Shown here in pieces: positions 1-7,469 of a DNA stretch of 64,000 bases. Within the stretch, counting starts at the first letter, position 1. Every line of letters starts with the position of its first letter. Position numbers and translations under genes: made by a program. The notes under the pieces are model-generated. The model was given only the letters and a program-made list of their open reading frames with translations, was not told the origin of the DNA and ran no database searches. Origin of the DNA: Luteimicrobium xylanilyticum (GTDB lineage Bacteria; Actinomycetota; Actinomycetes; Actinomycetales; Cellulomonadaceae); assembly GCF_009429125.1 (NCBI RefSeq), contig NZ_CP045529.1:992001-1056000 (forward strand). The letters are read 5' to 3'.

Positions 1-3
1 CCC

Positions 4-738
4 GTGGCAGTTCTCGCAGTCGACACGTCAGCGGCCGTCGCCGTCGCCCTGGTCGGGGAAGGCGGCGAGCGGCTCGCGTCACGCGTCGCCCGTGAGCAGC
101 GCCGGCACGCCGAGCTCCTCGCCCCGTTGGTCTCCGAGGTCCTGCACGAGGCGCAGGTCCACCGGTCCGAGCTGACGGCGGTCGTCGCGGGCACGGGTCC
201 CGCTCCGTTCACCGGCCTCCGCGTGGGCCTCGTCACGGCGCGCACGCTCGCGCTCTCCCTGGGTGTCCCGGTGTGGGGCGTGTGCAGCCTCGACGCCATC
301 GCCGCCCAGGCGGTCGGGGACCTGGGGCTCGAGCCCGACGACGAGGTGCTCGTCGCCACCGACGCCCGCCGCCGCGAGGTCTACTGGGCCCGGTACCGGG
401 TCGTCGCGCACGAGGGACCGCACGGTGTTGCCGTCGTCGAGACGGTCGCCGGCCCGGACGTGGCGCGCGCCGCGGACGTCGTGGCCGCGGGGCACGCGGA
501 CGGGGCCGTCGTCGTCGGGCAGGGTGCCGCGCTCTACCCGGAGCTGGGCGAGGCCGTCTCGGCTGCCGCGACCGACCCGGAGGCATCGGGCGACGCCCCC
601 GACGTGCCCGACCCCGTCGTGCTGGCGCGCCTCGCCCTGGCCCGGCACGCCGCGGGCGGGGAGCTGCCCACGACGCCGCTGTACCTGCGCCGTCCGGACG
701 CCCAGGTCCCGGGCGCACCGAAGCGCGCGAGCGCTTGA
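4..738 (+). CDS. tsaB: tRNA threonylcarbamoyladenosine biosynthesis protein TsaB
   Basis: This 244-residue protein is a TsaB-type member of the ASKHA (TsaD/Kae1-like) fold. It is the scaffold partner of TsaD in forming the t6A modification at A37 of ANN-decoding tRNAs. Visible markers are the N-terminal VLAVDTSAA strand and phosphate-loop region and the GTGPAPFTGLRVG segment typical of TsaB. The GTG at the very start of the window is the first in-frame start; an upstream start cannot be excluded because the sequence begins here. rimI follows 11 nt downstream, and tsaD lies about 1.4 kb further on, the usual actinobacterial neighbourhood (normally preceded by tsaE). Confidence 0.93.
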   Translation: MAVLAVDTSAAVAVALVGEGGERLASRVAREQRRHAELLAPLVSEVLHEAQVHRSELTAVVAGTGPAPFTGLRVGLVTARTLALSLGVPVWGVCSLDAIAAQAVGDLGLEPDDEVLVATDARRREVYWARYRVVAHEGPHGVAVVETVAGPDVARAADVVAAGHADGAVVVGQGAALYPELGEAVSAAATDPEASGDAPDVPDPVVLARLALARHAAGGELPTTPLYLRRPDAQVPGAPKRASA

Positions 739-749
739 GGGAGGTCACG

Positions 750-1286
750 ATGGCCGACACCCAGACCGACACAGGAGCGACGCCGCCCACCGACCCCGGC
801 GTGGTGGGGACGCGGATCCGCCCCTTGCGCGCGTCCGACCTGCGCCGGGTCGTGCAGCTCGAGGTCGAGCTCTTCGGGCGCGGCGCGTGGAGCTACGGGA
901 TATTCGCGCAGGAGCTCGCGGCCCTCGGCCGGTGGTACGTGGCCGCGGAGCCGGTGCGGATCGACGCGGCGGGATCCCAGCCGCTCGTCGGGTACGCGGG
1001 GCTGTGGTTCGACGGCGACGTCGTGCAGGTCATGACGATCGGCGTCGACGAGCGCTACCAGCACCACGGGATCGGCTCGCAGCTCCTCGAGGCGCTGATC
1101 GGGCGAGCACGCGAGCTGCACGCGGAGGCGGTGCTGCTCGAGGTGCGCGTCGACAACGAGCCCGCGCTCAACCTGTACGCGAAGTACGGCTTCGAGCAGC
1201 TCGGCATCCGCAAGCGCTACTACCAGCCCGAGGACGTCGACGCCTACACGATGCGGCTGGAGCTGGGGTCGGCGGACGCGGCCTGA
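750..1286 (+). CDS. rimI: Ribosomal-protein S18 alanine N-acetyltransferase RimI
   Basis: A 178-residue GNAT acetyltransferase. By family and context it should acetylate the N-terminus of ribosomal protein S18 or similar targets. The acetyl-CoA pyrophosphate loop reads QHHGIGSQ (about residues 104-111), and the C-terminal NxxAxxLYxKYGF motif (about 137-148) is characteristic of RimI. The ATG at 750 has GAGG just upstream and gives the usual length. A longer in-frame extension back to 273 is only an overlap artefact with tsaB. tsaB-rimI-tsaD linkage is standard; here tsaD is separated from rimI by a gene on the other strand. Confidence 0.9.
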   Translation: MADTQTDTGATPPTDPGVVGTRIRPLRASDLRRVVQLEVELFGRGAWSYGIFAQELAALGRWYVAAEPVRIDAAGSQPLVGYAGLWFDGDVVQVMTIGVDERYQHHGIGSQLLEALIGRARELHAEAVLLEVRVDNEPALNLYAKYGFEQLGIRKRYYQPEDVDAYTMRLELGSADAA

Positions 1287-1301
1287 GGCGTCGTCCGGAC
1301 G

Positions 1302-1344
1302 CGCGAAGGGCGCCCGGACCGTGCTGGTCCGGGCGCCCTTCGCG
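1302..1344. terminator. Bidirectional hairpin terminator
   Basis: A perfect 19-bp stem (left arm 1302-1320, right arm 1326-1344) with a 5-nt loop lies between the convergent rimI and nitroreductase genes. It has no strong T tract. Its position between two gene ends supports a shared terminator. Confidence 0.75.
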
Positions 1345-1358
1345 GGTTCGGTGAGGAC

Positions 1359-2009
1359 TCAGATGACCTCGGCGACGGTCTCGAAGTCGAGGCGCGCCTG
1401 GCGCGGCTTGTGCGCGCCCTCGGGGGCCGCGACACCCGCGGTGATCACGACGAGCGACTTCCAGCCCTTGTCGGCCAGCAGGTCGGCGTCGAGGCCCGCC
1501 GCGTCGAAGCCCGTCTTGGGGCCGACGGCCAGGCCCGCGGCGCGCAGCCCGAGGATGAGGTAACCGACCTGGATGAGCGACGACGTGCGGGCAAGTCCCT
1601 CACGCGCCTCGCCCATGGCCTCGAACTGCTCCTCGGCGTCCTCGCGGAACGGCGCGAGCGTCTTGAAGTGGCGGTGGAAGGCCGGGTCGGCGGCGGCGAC
1701 GATCGTGACGGGCGCGTCGAGCACGGACTGCCGGTTGCCCTCGGCCATGTGCGCGGCGAGGCGCTGCTTGCCCTCGTCCGAGCGGACGACGAGCAGGCGC
1801 ATCGGCAGCGAGTTCATCATGGTCGGCGCCCAGCGCACGAGGTCCCAGGCGGCGCGGACCTGCTCGTCCGTGACGGGTTCGTCGGCGTAGCCGTAGGTCG
1901 TGTGGGCCTCGCGGAAGAGGAGGTCCGCGGTGGCGTCGTCGATGGCGAGGGCGGCACCGAGCGCGTCGAGCTCGCGGTCGATGTCCTCGGTCGTGGTGTC
2001 GATGCTCAT
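1359..2009 (-). CDS. Nitroreductase family protein (RutE/HadB-like)
   Basis: A 216-residue FMN-dependent nitroreductase-fold oxidoreductase. The N-terminal segment containing WAPTMMNSLPMR and the C-terminal KSLVVITAGVAAPEGAHKPR resemble the malonic-semialdehyde reductase RutE/HadB subfamily. Those enzymes reduce small carbonyl or nitro substrates with NAD(P)H. No rut genes are nearby, so the substrate is unknown. The ATG at 2009 (MSIDTTTED) is chosen; the in-frame ATG at 2069 would add residues of poor similarity and run into the tsaD promoter region. It is convergent with rimI and divergent from tsaD. An imperfect GTTG/CAAC repeat lies about 10-30 nt upstream, but no regulator is adjacent. 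Confidence 0.8.
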   Translation of the reverse strand: MSIDTTTEDIDRELDALGAALAIDDATADLLFREAHTTYGYADEPVTDEQVRAAWDLVRWAPTMMNSLPMRLLVVRSDEGKQRLAAHMAEGNRQSVLDAPVTIVAAADPAFHRHFKTLAPFREDAEEQFEAMGEAREGLARTSSLIQVGYLILGLRAAGLAVGPKTGFDAAGLDADLLADKGWKSLVVITAGVAAPEGAHKPRQARLDFETVAEVI

Positions 2010-2101
2010 GACCTGCACAACAGTTGAGACGACAACCGATCTTCCCAGCGCGGACGTGACGTGTGCCACACGGCAACGACCTGCCGGTGCGCCGTCCCCA
2101 C

Positions 2102-2107
2102 TACTCT
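2102..2107 (+). promoter_or_regulatory. -10 box of a leaderless tsaD promoter
   Basis: TACTCT is followed by exactly 6 nt and the tsaD ATG, so the predicted transcript would begin at or next to the start codon. The same spacing recurs at several other genes in this window. Confidence 0.5.
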
Positions 2108-2113
2108 GGGGAC

Positions 2114-3169
2114 ATGCCTGACCAGCCCGGAGCCCCCCTCGTCCTCGGCATCGAGACGTCGTGCGACGAGACGGGTGTCGCGCTCGTGCGTGGAGGCGAG
2201 CTGCTCGTCGACGCGGTCGCGAGCTCGATGGACGAGCACGCGCGGTTCGGGGGAATCATTCCCGAGGTCGCGAGCCGCGCCCACCTCGAGGCCATGATCC
2301 CGACGATCGAGCGCGCGCTCGGCACCGCGGGCGTCGGTCTGTCCGAGGTCGACGCGATCGCCGTCACCGCCGGCCCGGGGCTCGTCGGCCCGCTCACGAT
2401 CGGGGCGAGCGCTGCGAAGGCCCTCGCGCTCGGGCTCGGCAAGCCGCTCTACGGCGTCAACCACGTGATCGGCCACGCCGCGGTCGACGCGCTCGTCGAC
2501 GGGCCGTTCCCCGAGCGGTTCATGGCGCTCGTCGTGTCGGGCGGCCACAGCTCGCTGCTCCTCGTCGACGACATCGCCACGAAGGTCACCGAGCTCGGCT
2601 CGACCCTCGACGACGCCGCCGGCGAAGCCTTCGACAAGGTCGGCCGCCTGCTCGGCCTGCCCTACCCGGGCGGCCCCCACATCGACCGGCTCGCGCGCGA
2701 GGGGAACCCCGACGCCATCCGCTTCCCCCGCGGCCTCACCGCCGCGAAGGACCAGGAGAAGCACGCCTACGACTTCTCGTTCTCCGGCCTCAAGACCGCG
2801 GTCGCGCGCTGGGTCGAGACCAAGCGCGACGCAGGCGAGGAGATCCCCCTGCCCGACGTCGCAGCCTCCTTCGCAGCCGCCGTCGCCGACGTGCTCACGG
2901 CCAAGACGATCGCGGCGTGCCACCGCCACGGGGTCGACACCCTCGTCGTCGGGGGTGGGTTCTCCGCCAACTCGCAGCTGCGCGACATGGCGGCCGAACG
3001 CTGCGCCGCCGAGGGCATCACGCTGCGCATCCCGCCGATCCGGTACTGCACCGACAACGGCGCCATGATCGCGGCGCTCGGGTCCGCCGTCGTCGCGGCC
3101 GGTGTCGCACCGTCGGACCTGGACATCGGCGTCGACTCGTCCATGCCGCTCACGACCGTCACGGTCTGA
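2114..3169 (+). CDS. tsaD: tRNA N6-adenosine threonylcarbamoyltransferase TsaD
   Basis: A 351-residue TsaD/Kae1/Gcp protein that transfers the threonylcarbamoyl group from threonylcarbamoyl-AMP to A37 of tRNA. Diagnostic features are [10 protein letters not shown] near the N-terminus, the metal-binding HxxxH (NHVIGHA, His117 and His121), VSGGHS (about 142-147) and the GGPHIDRLA and FSGLKTA segments. Length matches the family. The ATG at 2114 is favoured over in-frame upstream starts because it begins directly before the conserved region and lies 6 nt behind a TACTCT -10 box. TsaB, its partner, is encoded at the window start. Confidence 0.96.
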   Translation: MPDQPGAPLVLGIETSCDETGVALVRGGELLVDAVASSMDEHARFGGIIPEVASRAHLEAMIPTIERALGTAGVGLSEVDAIAVTAGPGLVGPLTIGASAAKALALGLGKPLYGVNHVIGHAAVDALVDGPFPERFMALVVSGGHSSLLLVDDIATKVTELGSTLDDAAGEAFDKVGRLLGLPYPGGPHIDRLAREGNPDAIRFPRGLTAAKDQEKHAYDFSFSGLKTAVARWVETKRDAGEEIPLPDVAASFAAAVADVLTAKTIAACHRHGVDTLVVGGGFSANSQLRDMAAERCAAEGITLRIPPIRYCTDNGAMIAALGSAVVAAGVAPSDLDIGVDSSMPLTTVTV

Positions 3170-3384
3170 GCCCCGCTCGACGACGGCACGTGTCCGGGCC
3201 GGACATCGGGGCCGAGCATGCGGCTGTGCACCAGCCCTCGTGGCGAGCATGTGAGCACACCCCTGTTCGGCGTCGAAAAGGGGGACGCTCGCATGGTCGG
3301 CGAGCTCCGGGGTGGGTGATCGCATGGTCGACAGGGCAGGTGGTCGCTGACCGCCCCACCCGGCCACGGGCTCGGCCGGTGCGC

Positions 3385-3738
3385 TCAGAAGGTCAGGACC
3401 GTGGCGCCCTCGACCGCGAAGCGGAGGAACTCGTCGCGGGCGACCCGTAGCACGAGTCCACGGTCCCGGAGGGCGTCCTCGACGCCGTCCGCCCGCGCGG
3501 CGTTCACGCACGCCCCGACGTGCACACCGGCGGCGACCAGCTCGTCGATCTGACGGTTGAAGGTGGCGGCCCCGTCGCCGGCGTCGGAGAGGCGGCGCTG
3601 GGCGGGCCCGAAGCAGAAGACCTCGATCTCGACGCCCCGCTCGTGCGCGACCTCGAACATGCGCTGCGGGACACGACTGCCGAGCCCGATCGAGTCGTCG
3701 TCGTCGTGGAAGATGTGGATGACCGTCCGGGTCGTCAT
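3385..3738 (-). CDS. DsrE/DsrF-like family protein
   Basis: A 117-residue small alpha/beta protein with the DsrE/DsrF-like fold: an initial beta-strand (VIHIFHDDDD), a long first helix and the pattern DELVAAGVHVGACVNAARADG. Members include sulfur-relay subunits and many single-domain proteins of unknown role. One Cys (in GACVNAARA) sits where the reactive cysteine of DsrE-type proteins is often found; whether it carries sulfur here is unproven. A clear AGGAGGGCGGAG ribosome-binding sequence precedes the ATG. It lies 114 nt downstream of the YbdK-type ligase on the same strand. Confidence 0.72.
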   Translation of the reverse strand: MTTRTVIHIFHDDDDSIGLGSRVPQRMFEVAHERGVEIEVFCFGPAQRRLSDAGDGAATFNRQIDELVAAGVHVGACVNAARADGVEDALRDRGLVLRVARDEFLRFAVEGATVLTF

Positions 3739-3852
3739 GGCGCTCCGCCCTCCTGTGGGTGCACCTCGGACGCTAGGCCGACGCCGGGAACCGTCGTCGG
3801 GCCGTCCCGTCAGACGGTCGCGGCCCGGTCGACCTGCGTGCAGGGCCGAGCG

Positions 3853-4989
3853 TCAGAGCGGGCGGCCCGCGCGCATCTCCGCGACGAGCGACGCGACCAC
3901 CGCGTCGAGCTCGCCACCCGCGCGTCGGGCGACGGCGCGCTGGCGCTGGTACGACGCACCCTTGCGGAGGATCGTGCGCACCCCGTCGAGGTCGTCGGCG
4001 CAGCCGAGCCCCTCGGCCACGGGCTCGAGCTCGGTGAGCAGGCGCGAGACGGCGTCGGTCACGAGCTCCTCGTTGCCGTGCGCGTCGAGGATGATGATGG
4101 CGTCCATCCCGTAGCGGGCCGAGCGCCACTTGTTCTCCTGCACGAACCAGGGCGGCAGCGTCGGGAGCTCGGCGCCGTCGTCGAGCATGCGGGAGAACCG
4201 CTCGACGAGGCAGTGCGTGAGCGCGGCGAGCGCGCGCAGCTCGCTGATGTTCGTGACGCCGTCGAGGATCCGTGACTCGAGCGTCCCGTTGCGGGGGGAG
4301 GGGCGCAGGTCCCAGCGGACCTCGTCGAACCCGTCGATCACCCCCGTGTGCTCGAGGTCGGACGCGTAGCGCTCGAGCTCCTCCCACTCCTCGAACTGGA
4401 ACGGCAGCCCGGCGGTCGGGAGCTGCTGGAACATGAGGGCCCGGTTGGACGCGTACTTGGTGTCCTTCCCGCCCCAGAACGGCGACGACGCCGACAGCGA
4501 CTGCAGGTGCGCGAAGCACGTGAGCATCGCCCGGAGGATGGGGAGGACCTTGCGCCGGTCCTCGATCCCGACGTGCACGTGCACGCCGTAGATGAGCATC
4601 TGCCGACCCCACCACTGGGTGCGGTCGATCAGGGTGTTGTAGCGCGCCTTGTCCGTGACCTTCTGGTGCGACCACTGCGCGAACGGGTGCGTGCCCGCGC
4701 ACATGAGCTCGACGCGCAGGGGGTCGGTCACTGCGCGGATCTCCTCGATCGCGCGCTCCAGGTCGGCCGCCGCGTCGGGGACGTCCCGCCCGACCCCCGA
4801 CACCACCTCGACGGTGTTGAGCAGCAGCTCCTGCATGATGTGCGGGTGCGAGTCGCGGCCCTCGGGCCGGACGGCGTCGAGCACCGTCTGGGCGACCTGG
4901 CGCAGGTCACCGGAGTCCTTGTCCACGAGGGCGAGCTCCCACTCGATCCCCACCGTGGACCGCTCCGACTGCGCGAACGGCAGATGCAT
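3853..4989 (-). CDS. YbdK-type carboxylate-amine ligase (glutamate--cysteine ligase 2 family)
   Basis: A 378-residue member of the GCS2/YbdK family of ATP-dependent carboxylate-amine ligases. Recognisable segments are GIEWELALVD near the N-terminus, YGVHVHVGIEDR and WDLRPSPRNGTLESRI. The family ligates glutamate and an amine such as cysteine, but many members have unknown substrates. In Actinobacteria, which use mycothiol, glutathione synthesis should not be assumed. The ATG at 4989 (MHLPFAQSERST) is preferred to the GTG two codons upstream, as homologues commonly begin MxLPFxxS. It shares orientation with the DsrE-like gene downstream and the methyltransferase upstream. Confidence 0.8.
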   Translation of the reverse strand: MHLPFAQSERSTVGIEWELALVDKDSGDLRQVAQTVLDAVRPEGRDSHPHIMQELLLNTVEVVSGVGRDVPDAAADLERAIEEIRAVTDPLRVELMCAGTHPFAQWSHQKVTDKARYNTLIDRTQWWGRQMLIYGVHVHVGIEDRRKVLPILRAMLTCFAHLQSLSASSPFWGGKDTKYASNRALMFQQLPTAGLPFQFEEWEELERYASDLEHTGVIDGFDEVRWDLRPSPRNGTLESRILDGVTNISELRALAALTHCLVERFSRMLDDGAELPTLPPWFVQENKWRSARYGMDAIIILDAHGNEELVTDAVSRLLTELEPVAEGLGCADDLDGVRTILRKGASYQRQRAVARRAGGELDAVVASLVAEMRAGRPL

Positions 4990-5016
4990 GCGCACACTCT
5001 CGCACGAGGTGCCCGT

Positions 5017-6285
5017 CTACGCGCCCGTCTGCGCGTGCGGCTCGGGCTCCACGACGAGCACGCTCTGCCGGCCGGCGACGCGGGTGAGGACGAGCGTCGC
5101 CTCGCTGCTGTCGGGCGTGTTCCTCAGCCCGAGGTCGCGGCGGAGCTGCTCAGGGGTCACGGCGGTGCCCCGCTTCTTGATGGTCACCCGCCCGACGCCG
5201 TTCTCCCGCAGGTAGGCCTTGAGGCGCTTCAGGCCGAACGGCATGACGTCGAGCACCCGGTACGCCGTGGCGAGCGGCACGTCCGCGCCCGACGACGCAG
5301 CCTCGGGTCCGGCGTCCGACGTCACGTAGGCGATGGTCGGGTCGAGCAGGCGCCCGCCCAGCCCGGCAGCGACCTGGGCGACGAGGCCGGCCCGGATGAC
5401 GGCGCCGTCGGGCTCGTAGAGGTACGCGCCGACCGGACCGACGTCTGCGACGAGGTGGTCACCGGAGGCGCTGTCGGGCGCGGGGCCGCGGAGCTCGCGC
5501 GCGGCGAGCCGGCCGTCGGCGGTGGAGCGCAGCACGAGGGCGGTCCGGCCGGGACCGTCGGGCGCGAGCGGGCCGAACCAGAGCGCGGCCTCGACGACGT
5601 CCCCGTCGACCGAGACCCACTGGGTCTCCGCGTCGTCGGGCAGGCCGGCGTGCGCGATGCCCGGACCGACCTTGATGCCGAGCGCCGGGACGACGTCGCG
5701 CAGGGACCAGACGGCGTCGAGCGGGGGAGCGTACGCGGCGGGGTCGAGGACGCGCGTGCCCGTGCGCGTGCGGCGCATCGGGTCGGCGTAGACGCCGTCG
5801 ACGCCCTCGGCGGGCAGGTCGAGGGCGAGCCCGTCGGCACAGCGGACCTCGGCCTCGGGGAAGGCCCGGAGGTTGTGCGCGGCGAGGGCCGCGGTCGCGG
5901 GATCGAGGTCCGTCGCGAGGACGCGGAGCCCCACGCCCGCGAAGGCGAGCGCGTCGGCGCCGAGGCCGCAGGTGAGGTCGGCCACCCGGGTGACGCCCGC
6001 CGCGAGGTAGCGCTGCGCGTGGCGGGCGGCGACCACGAGGCGCGTGGCCTGCTCGAGGCCCTCGGGCGTGAACAGCATGCCGTCGGCGAACGGGCCGAGC
6101 TTCGCGCGTGCCTTGTCGCGTAGCCGCGTCTGCGTGAGAGCGGCCGCAGCGAGCCCGGGGTCGACGCCCCGCTCACGCAGTCCCTCCGACAGAGCGAGCG
6201 TCCGTGACTCGTCGTAGGGCGGGAGGGCCTCGAGGAGCGCGCGTCCCGCGGGAGAGGTGAGCTGGCGGGCGGTTGCGAGGTCCAC
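5017..6285 (-). CDS. Class I SAM-dependent methyltransferase with THUMP-like C-terminal domain
   Basis: A 422-residue protein. The N-terminal helical part leads into a Rossmann SAM-binding domain (VADLTCGLGADALAFA, then VLATDLDP and the DGVYADPMRRT motif), and the C-terminus (LKAYLRENGVGRVTIKKRGT) is the THUMP-like domain of a widespread actinobacterial family. The target is unknown, probably RNA, given related THUMP proteins. The GTG at 6285 (VDLATARQL) is chosen; the ORF extends to 6342 only by running through the CIRCE/groES promoter. The gene is divergent from groES, so the heat-shock operator could affect both. Confidence 0.72.
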   Translation of the reverse strand: MDLATARQLTSPAGRALLEALPPYDESRTLALSEGLRERGVDPGLAAAALTQTRLRDKARAKLGPFADGMLFTPEGLEQATRLVVAARHAQRYLAAGVTRVADLTCGLGADALAFAGVGLRVLATDLDPATAALAAHNLRAFPEAEVRCADGLALDLPAEGVDGVYADPMRRTRTGTRVLDPAAYAPPLDAVWSLRDVVPALGIKVGPGIAHAGLPDDAETQWVSVDGDVVEAALWFGPLAPDGPGRTALVLRSTADGRLAARELRGPAPDSASGDHLVADVGPVGAYLYEPDGAVIRAGLVAQVAAGLGGRLLDPTIAYVTSDAGPEAASSGADVPLATAYRVLDVMPFGLKRLKAYLRENGVGRVTIKKRGTAVTPEQLRRDLGLRNTPDSSEATLVLTRVAGRQSVLVVEPEPHAQTGA

Positions 6286-6308
6286 GTGTCGATCGTCCCA
6301 CGGGCGCG

Positions 6309-6335
6309 CTGGCACTCGCCTTGACCGAGTGCTAA
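6309..6335 (+). promoter_or_regulatory. CIRCE operator (HrcA site) upstream of groES
   Basis: The inverted repeat has left arm CTGGCACTC (6309-6317), a 9-nt spacer and right arm GAGTGCTAA (6327-6335). The right arm is a perfect CIRCE half and the left arm differs from TTAGCACTC at two positions. The spacer holds the -35 box, so HrcA binding would block the groES promoter. Confidence 0.92.
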
Positions 6336-6349
6336 CGCCCACCTAGATT
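6321..6349 (+). promoter_or_regulatory. groES promoter
   Basis: TTGACC (6321-6326) and TAGATT (6344-6349) are separated by 17 nt, an excellent housekeeping-sigma promoter overlapping the CIRCE element. The leader to the GTG start is about 130 nt. Confidence 0.8.
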
Positions 6350-6484
6350 GGGACCCGAGGTCAGCGGTACCCGCGAGGGTGTCGAGGACCGTGCGCTCCC
6401 GCTGTGCCGGCACCCGCGACGACGGCCTGCGTGCGCGCCAACCCATCGTCAGCAGGTAGTTCTCAGCGAAAGGGAGGGCCCGCT

Positions 6485-6781
6485 GTGTCGGTCCCCATCA
6501 AGCCGCTCGAGGACCGGATCGTCGTGAAGGCCGTCGAGGCCGAGACCACGACGGCGTCCGGTCTGGTCATCCCCGACACCGCGAAGGAGAAGCCCCAGGA
6601 GGGCGAGGTCCTCGCGGTGGGCCCGGGTCGCATCGACGACAACGGCAACCGTGTCCCGCTCGACGTCGCCGTCGGCGACAAGGTCCTGTACAGCAAGTAC
6701 GGCGGCACCGAGGTGAAGTACGCGGGCGAGGAGTACCTCGTGCTCTCCGCGCGCGACGTCCTCGCGGTCGTCGTCGGCTGA
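6485..6781 (+). CDS. groES: Co-chaperonin GroES
   Basis: A 98-residue chaperonin-10. It caps the GroEL cylinder in the cytoplasm. The sequence begins [14 protein letters not shown], carries the mobile loop around [17 protein letters not shown], and ends with [14 protein letters not shown]. The GTG at 6485 has a strong AAAGGGAGG ribosome-binding site about 8 nt upstream. No groEL follows: a strong terminator comes about 35 nt after the stop, so groES is monocistronic and GroEL must be encoded elsewhere. Control by HrcA at the CIRCE element is visible in the sequence. Confidence 0.97.
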   Translation: MSVPIKPLEDRIVVKAVEAETTTASGLVIPDTAKEKPQEGEVLAVGPGRIDDNGNRVPLDVAVGDKVLYSKYGGTEVKYAGEEYLVLSARDVLAVVVG

Positions 6782-6814
6782 CACCGGCCACGCTGCGGCC
6801 CGCCGGGCCGTGAC

Positions 6815-6857
6815 GCACGAGGCCCCGCACCCTTCCGGGTGCGGGGCCTCGTGCTTT
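6815..6857 (+). terminator. Rho-independent terminator of groES
   Basis: GCACGAGGCCCCGCACCC (6815-6832), a TTCC loop and the perfect complementary arm (6837-6854) are followed by TTT. The stem is 18 bp. It would also serve the convergent whiB-family gene ending at 6893. Confidence 0.88.
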
Positions 6858-6892
6858 CCCCTGCGATCTTCCGCCCGTGGACGACGCGCGGC

Positions 6893-7195
6893 TCAGCCGA
6901 CCCGGCTGAGCGCCTGACGGTCGCGCTCCGTGAGGATCGCCGTGCGCTCGTCCTCCGTCAGGCCGCCCCAGACCCCGTACGGCTCACGGACGCGCAGTGC
7001 GTGCTCGCGGCACAGCTCCATGACCGGGCAGCTCGCGCACACAGCCTTCGCGGCCTCGTCGCGCCTGCGCCTGTTCGATCCCCGCTCGCCCTCCGGGTGG
7101 AAGAACACCTCGTCACCGGTCTGGCGGCAAGCCCCCTGGTACTGCCATTCCCACAGGTCCATCACGGGGCCGGGGAGGCGGGAGATCTCAGTCAT
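6893..7195 (-). CDS. WhiB-family transcriptional regulator (WhiD/WhiB3-like)
   Basis: A 100-residue [4Fe-4S]-binding Wbl protein. The four cluster ligands are Cys23, Cys53, Cys56 and Cys62 (CxxC within AVCASCPVMELC), and the GVWGG turn that contacts sigma-A region 4 is at about 74-78. The N-terminus, SRLPGPVMDLWEWQYQGAC, and HPEGERG strongly resemble the WhiD/WhiB3 subgroup, which links redox state or differentiation to transcription in Streptomyces and Mycobacterium. The ATG at 7195 has GAAAGGA upstream. It is divergent from a MerR-family gene and convergent with groES. Confidence 0.9.
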   Translation of the reverse strand: MTEISRLPGPVMDLWEWQYQGACRQTGDEVFFHPEGERGSNRRRRDEAAKAVCASCPVMELCREHALRVREPYGVWGGLTEDERTAILTERDRQALSRVG

Positions 7196-7323
7196 GTCGT
7201 CGTCCTTTCGCTGGCGAACGATGCGGACGTGGCCCCCTGGGGATCCACGCTGTGGTGCTGTGTACCGGTTCCGGGGGCCCGGACTCCTCGTGTTCGGTTC
7301 GGCCCCGTCGTCGGTGTTCACAC

Positions 7324-7353
7324 AACCTAGCAATCGCTTCACAGATTGTTCAA
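7324..7353 (-). promoter_or_regulatory. Candidate promoter of the WhiB-family gene
   Basis: On the minus strand TTGAAC (7353-7348) and TAGGTT (7329-7324) are separated by 18 nt in a locally AT-richer patch, giving a leader of about 120 nt. It rests on a hexamer match only. Confidence 0.4.
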
Positions 7354-7469
7354 GTCCCCTCCGCAACGTTCTTGACGCGCTTCGTCTCGGGTCAAATGGC
7401 GCGGTGCTGGCGCGCTCTTGACGCGATTTGCCGGTGGCGTGGACGCCGGACCCTGAGCACAATCGAGGG

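Noticed and set aside
2017-2037. GTTG/CAAC imperfect repeat before the nitroreductase gene as a MarR/HxlR operator
   Set aside because: The arms are only 4 bp, there is no neighbouring regulator and the match is too short to support an operator.
3190-3330. Short repeats (CGCATGGTCG twice; GAGCATG variants) in the 215-nt gap after tsaD
   Set aside because: The copies are few, irregularly spaced and lie between converging gene ends. No promoter, tRNA or small ORF is evident.
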